The translations under genes were made by a program, and so were the position numbers. A stretch of 64,000 nucleotides of DNA from Sialis fuliginosa (Eukaryota; Arthropoda; Insecta; Megaloptera; Sialidae): assembly GCA_961205875.1 (NCBI GenBank), contig OY540820.1, forward strand, positions 6,944,001 to 7,008,000. Direction: 5' to 3'. Position 1 is the stretch's first letter; every line of letters starts with the position of its first letter. The notes below the pieces were generated by a model. The model saw nothing but the letters and a program-made list of their open reading frames with translations, was not told the origin of the DNA and searched no databases. This document shows, one piece after another, positions 58,935 through 64,000 of this stretch.

Positions 58935-59421
58935 TAATTACATCAACAATATTATTATTATTATTATTATTATTTATTTAGCATTTTTGTAAACCATTAC
59001 AGATCTCATACATTTGTCGATAGTATAAGATATCTAAATTTAAACTTATAAACTATAATAAAAATTAAAATAAGAATAGAAAACAAATATTGTCTTACAT
59101 ACTAATATAAATTATATAGAAATAGTAACTGCAAATTGTTGGGCTCTACATACATAGGTGAGATGGTATATGTAATATGTTTGTAATTCAACCGTTAGCA
59201 AGAAAGTCTTTTATACTATAAAAACATTTTGATATTAAATAGTTAGTAAGTTCTCTCTTAAATTTGTTGTAGGCATGAATATTTTTGATATCGTTAGGAA
59301 GATTATTGTAGATGGTTACGGCGGATACTTGAGGACTGTTTTTAAAAACATTGAGATTAGTTTTGGGAGTTAAGAGCTTATATTTATTCCTAGTGTTGTG
59401 TTTATGTATGTCAGACCCCAT
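58935..59421 (-). pseudogene. 3' end of a non-LTR retrotransposon (CR1/jockey-like ORF2)
   Basis: A - strand frame (59421-59188) contains HNTRNKYKLLTPKTN, VTIYNNLPNDIKNI and FKRELTNYLISKCFYSIKDF, the recognisable C-terminal tail of ORF2 reverse transcriptases of the CR1/jockey group. The downstream 3' region ends in an (att)n run on the + strand (58950-58972), as is typical of tails of such elements. The copy is 5'-truncated. Confidence 0.75.
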
Positions 59422-59656
59422 TTGATATTAATAAGTTTTGTTTTACATAGAGTGAAGCTTGCAAGATATATATACCTGCTAGTGTAAGTATTTTATATTT
59501 TATGAAATATGGAGCACAAGATGTGATTTGTTTCATACCAAAGAAACATCGTATTAAAGCTTTTTGTTTAATAAACACTCTACTACTATATAATTGCCAA
59601 TGATTATACTTTACATTATTAAGTTTTATTACAAAATATCAACAATTTTTCCTTAA

Positions 59657-60305
59657 GGGTCGATCCAGACTATCGTGCCAGTCCCGGTCCGGCCTCGCTC
59701 CAATCAAAATATAAATAAACAATAAACAATGAAAGCATCCACACTATAGAAATCGTGCCTGTCTCGCTCCAGTCACACTCCAATACAGTGGCCGTGTTCA
59801 GCCGAACTAAGTCCTGAGTAAACTTAGTAAGTTAGTTAGAGTAAGAGAAAGTTTGCCCTAACCGTCTAAGTACAGTGTGTTTTCCGCCTGGACACACTTA
59901 CTACTTTGTGATAGTTATAAGACTCATAACCTATATATTTATGCTCTATCTTGTATGTTGATGACATTATTTATTATTGTAATTACACTCGTCCATTTTG
60001 TAAAGTTCAATTTTACACAAAAAAAAATATTTTTGACTCACAAATCGTATTATTTTTCCTTTATTACTTATTTCTTGTTGATAACGTTTACGTGAGTATA
60101 CTAAGTAAAATGGCGGCGAGAAAAAAGTTCCTTAGTATCTTAGTATCCGTAAAGTGTCCAGGCCGAAAACTTAGCTTAGTGCACTTACTAACTTACTAAG
60201 TTTACTCAGGACTTAGTTCGGCTGAACACGGCCAGTATTTATTATACTGAATATTTGACTGGAGCGAGACCGGACCGGGACCGGCACGATAGTGTGGATC
60301 GGCCC
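59657..60305. mobile_element. PIF/Harbinger-like MITE with TAA duplication
   Basis: GGGTCGATCCAGACTATCG... and ...CGATAGTGTGGATCGGCCC are inverted, with TAA on both sides (59654-59656 and 60306-60308). The inverted match continues through cggtccggcctcgctcca. A second MITE is inserted in its middle. A deleted relative sits in CCT6 intron 2. Confidence 0.85.
59790..60233. mobile_element. MITE nested inside the 59657-60305 element
   Basis: GGCCGTGTTCAGCCGAACTA and TAGTTCGGCTGAACACGGCC are exact inverted ends, with AGT on both sides (59787-59789 and 60234-60236). The arms continue with gtcctgagtaaacttagtaa. Short ORFs inside are not recognisable. Confidence 0.85.
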
Positions 60306-60388
60306 TAAATCAAACCTTAACTAATTCTAGGGTCTAAGACTTTCTATATAAAGACATTGCCTATTAAATTACCTTGTACATAAAGAGG

Positions 60389-60525
60389 GATAACTACTAA
60401 ACGATTCATCGAATTGATTTCAAATTATTAAACTTAAAAGTAGACTATACAACAAATATTTTAAGATCAACCGGAAGCTTATATGGCTTATAGTTCAGGA
60501 GTACTACGTCGTCAAACAAAATATT
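60389..60525 (-). repeat. Inverse copy of dispersed 'catagaactctggaa' repeat
   Basis: 'ttgatttcaaattatta', 'agtagactatacaacaaata' and 'gcttatagttcaggagtac' reproduce, inverted, the blocks of the family at 23815, 25975 and 40885. Confidence 0.55.
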
Positions 60526-60841
60526 TTTTTTAAACCAAATTTTAAAACATCTGTATGTATTAAAATTAAAACGGAATCTTTTGAGGTCAAGTAAGACTTT
60601 TGTGTGTTATTATTCTTATTTCTACGATGAATGAAAACACGGTTCATATTGCCACGCCTATTTCTAGATATATTTTTTTGTTTTTGATCATATTTTGTTA
60701 TCATTTTGTAATTAATTAATTTATCATATTCAAGGACAGAATAAGAAATATTATTTCATAACATTCGTGTAGATATTTAACTTGCATATTATTGTTTATT
60801 ATTTCGTTAGAAATAGTTCATATGTATATATATTCTCTCGC

Positions 60842-61002
60842 CAGTGGCGTAACCAGCGGGAGGGCCAAGGATGTCTGTCCCCCCCTCCCCCAGATGGCAG
60901 TGTTGTAACATAATATATATATCATATATGTATGTTATAAGTCAATGCCAACCCCATAAAAAATCCTCCCTCCTCCTCAAAAAAATCCTGGTTACGCCAC
61001 TG
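60842..61002. mobile_element. Small hAT-like MITE
   Basis: CAGTGGCGTAACCAG and CTGGTTACGCCACTG are exact inverted 15-bp ends. The inner parts are G- and C-rich (ggagggcc, ccccctcccc, ctccctcctcc). No clear 8-bp duplication was found. The ends resemble those at 5132-6023. Confidence 0.75.
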
Positions 61003-62029
61003 ATTCTTACAGTGCCGGCCTTAACTAGTCAGGGTTTCTAGGTGCGATGATCAAAAATGTTCTATTTTAATTTGTTCTAACTTGACACGAAAACCACTAA
61101 TATGACGAAAGCTAAAAATCCACGAATTAGTTTAGGTTGTATGGTAATTGATTTACGGCAGGCCCGTATTAAGGAAAAATTACAATTGATATTTTTTATG
61201 AAGAGTATTAAATTTTCTATAAAAAAGCCATTACAATTTTTGTAGTAAAGTATTCCCTTAAGTTAATCTACCTTTACAGAATTTAGCACGAGGAAGCAAT
61301 GTGAAGATATTTTTTTGTTCTTTTGTGGAGTAAGTCAGGTAAGGTAGTAGCTATATAGATATGCTTAGTCAATATGTAATAATCATTAATATTGTGTGTA
61401 TGTTGGTATGTATTTGCACACATACACAAACTGTTATCATCTGATAATAACATGTGACTGTTTTATAAGTAACAATAATTTATTTGATAAAAATACTTTG
61501 TTGTTATTATTTCGACCTAAAAGCTACAAGGATTTTTGTTTTTATAATAATTAAATAAATAATTACTTTCTATCTATATCGCAATAAAAATTATTAATAA
61601 TACTAAATAGAAATCCCCCAGTTTTTTCTTGAAATATAAATAACCCAAATCAATTTTTATACATTTTATTAAAAATTACCAATTGCATGCTGACTCAAAT
61701 TGGTTTAATTAAATCAATATTATGATAACTGCTTTTGATTTTTCATTTAATTGTAAAATACCAATGCAAATTTTCCATGAAATTATTTTATAATAAAAAT
61801 TAGTCTTGGGCTTTCCAACAAAATCGATTAAATAGTTCTCGTATCAAGTAGAAAGAGACAAACAAAGACAGACAATAATAAAAGTAAAAACTAGAGATTT
61901 TTAAGAAAATACCCCATCTAATAAATTAACGAAAAAAATCACATGATATAAAATAAAATACGCCCCACCCTTATTATATGAAACTAAGGTAATTATCACG
62001 ATAACTATTGGATTATTACTCAGCATGAG
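61003..62029. other. Gene-free AT-rich stretch
   Basis: No coding or RNA feature was recognised. Parts resemble old dispersed repeats (for example caaacaaagacagacaata near 61860). Confidence 0.4.
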
Positions 62030-62325
62030 TTAGATTTTGAAATGGGATTGTCCTCAAGCCAGACCCAACCATCCGACCAAGTTTCAATAATATCGGTTCA
62101 GTGGTTTATGAGTTATGCGTGTGACAAGGATTCAGGGGACAGACACACGGGCGGACGTACAAACAGACAGACATGGAACGAAAAGTGTGTCTCTTGACGT
62201 GAAACGGAAAGATCAATTTAAAATTTTGAAATCGGAGAACATTTTTTTGTCTCATTCTAAAACGATCACAAAGCTTCTCGTATATTCGATATTGCGAGGA
62301 AGCGATATGTTGACACAATGAAACA
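62030..62325 (+). repeat. Dispersed repeat, second copy of 54005-54320
   Basis: It shares 'tcctcaagccagacccaacc', 'atgagttatgcgtgtgacaa', 'ggattcaggggacagac' and 'cgtgaaacggaaagatcaat' with the copy in OBP intron 2, with scattered substitutions. Confidence 0.7.
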
Positions 62326-62826
62326 AGACTGACCTGATTACTGAACTGTCATAATAACTGTCAAAAACAGATGGCCGGGGAAATCCCGTAATAACTGATA
62401 AAGTTTTGTTTGTTACTTCACGCATCTGGCATACTTCCCCGTGTTTTTCACTATTATTAGAATTAATTTTTCATATAAATATAAATTATCATTGCAATAA
62501 ATAAATTAGGCATATTATTTTATTTAATCAAATTTTCTACTGCTAATTTTTATATTTTTATTTTTATTATCAAGATAATTATAATTTCGCATACATTGTT
62601 AAATACTATCTATACTGTATTATTAATTTAATAAATACATTTAGTTATAAACAGTTAAAAAATTAATAATATTCATTATATACTCTTAAAGAAATTATAG
62701 ATAAATGTACTATATATTTATATATTGTTTATTGGATATTGTCGTCCTTATAAGACATGAATTTTTATTTGAAGCATATTATTTAAGTCTTTCATTTCAT
62801 GAGTGTCCTTAGAAGTGACATACAAG

Positions 62827-62872
62827 ATGCCTATTTCTTCTAGAATTTATCTAATAGTTGTATTTCTTATTG
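62827..62872 (+). CDS. Candidate signal-peptide exon of a secreted protein
   Basis: ATG followed by MPISSRIYLIVVFLI and then a donor (G|GTATGT). A short hydrophobic N-terminus ending at a strong donor is typical of first exons of small secreted proteins. The next exon was not identified with confidence: splicing to an acceptor at about 62979 gives only a short peptide before a stop. It may be chance. Confidence 0.2.
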
Positions 62873-63100
62873 GTATGTATTTTTAAAATAGTATCTCATT
62901 TTTCTGTTAAATAAATATTTTTTTAAACCACGCTTTTAAAAAAAATACACTAAAAAAGGAAAATAGATTTCTTTCAGATATTTCATCACTGAAACAGCTG
63001 TACTACTTTTAATTTTCTGTGATTTGCATGGTTTCTTCAATGAAGAATTCGCAAATGAAAAAAATAAAAACTTAAGCATAATTCGGTTCTCCTCACATTC

Positions 63101-63136
63101 TATTGGGCGATTAGAAGCAATATTCTAATCGCCCAA
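63101..63136. repeat. Perfect 15-bp stem hairpin
   Basis: ATTGGGCGATTAGAA and TTCTAATCGCCCAAT are exact inverted copies separated by 6 bases. It may be a small element end or a structured site. No gene is near. Confidence 0.7.
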
Positions 63137-64000
63137 TGCTTTTATTTTATATGGAATAAACCTGAAAACGTAATATCTTAAATAAATTGTGTTTTATCAC
63201 AAGTATTAGTATCTATTTTAAAAGTTTTATTCTTACATATTTTTCGCTAAAATACAACTCTATTTAGTTATTAATTAATTTAACTTGCATTTTTATCGAT
63301 AATACACATACTCACATGCTAACATTGCATACTGATGGGTTATTATTACTTATTATCCTTAATATATATAAAGCTCAACGTCTGTCTGTCCGTTAGTGCG
63401 CTTATCACTCGAGAACCACTTATCCGATTTACGTGGTTTCTTTTTTAATTCATAGGTAGGTACATTCTCTGGTCAGGTTATAGGCTATATTTTGTTACGT
63501 TAGGCATCATAACAACTAAGCAGTGACGATAATAGTAAATCAAGTCGGAAAAAAATTTGCCGTCGGCGCGCTGTTTTGCAATACGCTACCTAAACCGTTC
63601 AATATTGAACAAAATAATGTATTAAATAATTGTGTAGAATTAAAAGATTTACAATAAAGTCCGCGACACCATATATCTAACTTTTGTATTTAAGCCACAA
63701 TGACTGCTTTTATGTTACAAAAAAAAATTAAAAATATTTGGGTTCTGTTTACGTGGACTTATGACCTACAAAACATTAATCCTTATCGAAATAAATGATT
63801 TCATCGTCATAAGTAGGGTTTGCAATCCCGCAAACGTTTTGGAGATTTGCGGATCCCGCACTAAAAATGCGGGATCCGCGCGGAATTTTTTGAACATTGA
63901 ATTTGTAGGTCGCGTGCGTTTTGAATACTTGTAAAGCGTAAATATGAAAAAAAAAATTAAGGTTGAGGTGGCTGAATATGAAACTAGTGAAGTAAATTAT
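63137..64000. other. Gene-free end of the window
   Basis: It includes a dispersed repeat start (atataaagctcaacgtctgt with gtctgtccg at 63368-63395) and a GC-rich palindromic stretch 'gcggatcccgcac...gcgggatccgcgcgg' near 63850-63880 that looks like part of a transposon end. No coding exon was recognised. Confidence 0.4.

Overview
The window is a piece of AT-rich insect nuclear genome with short GT-AG introns and a very high load of transposable elements. Several dispersed repeats resemble ones I associate with Lepidoptera: the 'accgactt...aggaggttctc' repeat near 1075, and 'taatattataaatgcgaaag' followed by gtct/gtctg runs. Lepidoptera is therefore the best guess, but this is inference. I saw no bacterial-type features, CRISPR array, rRNA or convincing tRNA.

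Seven protein-coding loci can be assembled exon by exon. (1) CCT6, the chaperonin zeta subunit, + strand, 7940-9905. (2) CFP1/CXXC1, the PHD and CXXC zinc-finger subunit of the Set1 H3K4 methyltransferase complex, - strand, 10548-12460. (3) RPAIN, the RPA-interacting importin adaptor, + strand, with exon 1 at 12814-12918 and the rest at 21682-22383. (4) A 970-residue low-complexity protein that I do not recognise, - strand, 30542-38025. (5) CDIPT, phosphatidylinositol synthase, + strand, 38496-39576. (6) LRRC47, - strand, 42572-44720. (7) A secreted astacin metalloprotease, + strand, 46907-51581. An odorant-binding protein follows on the - strand at 52961-56789. Three further single exons are only candidates.

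The housekeeping genes are packed as divergent pairs (CFP1/RPAIN 353 bp apart, the 970-aa gene/CDIPT 470 bp apart) and convergent pairs (CCT6/CFP1, CDIPT/LRRC47). The flanks at 1-7900, 22500-30500 and 56800-64000 are nearly all repeats.

The most striking result is that RPAIN coding exon 1 is split between codons 35 and 36 by an 8756-bp element (12919-21674). The element has 31-bp terminal inverted repeats and a 7-bp target duplication, GTTAAGA. Removing it and one duplication restores exon 1, a 53-bp intron and a 200-residue protein. The element is a head-to-tail dimer of two related units sharing a central terminus. Other unusual structures are a perfect 286-bp palindrome without spacer (27601-27886), decayed tandem copies of the end of the CFP1 coding sequence just past its stop codon, a transposon-borne peptide resembling a mitochondrial presequence in four places, MITEs nested inside MITEs, and a hAT-like insertion whose target duplication contains the astacin exon-2 splice donor.
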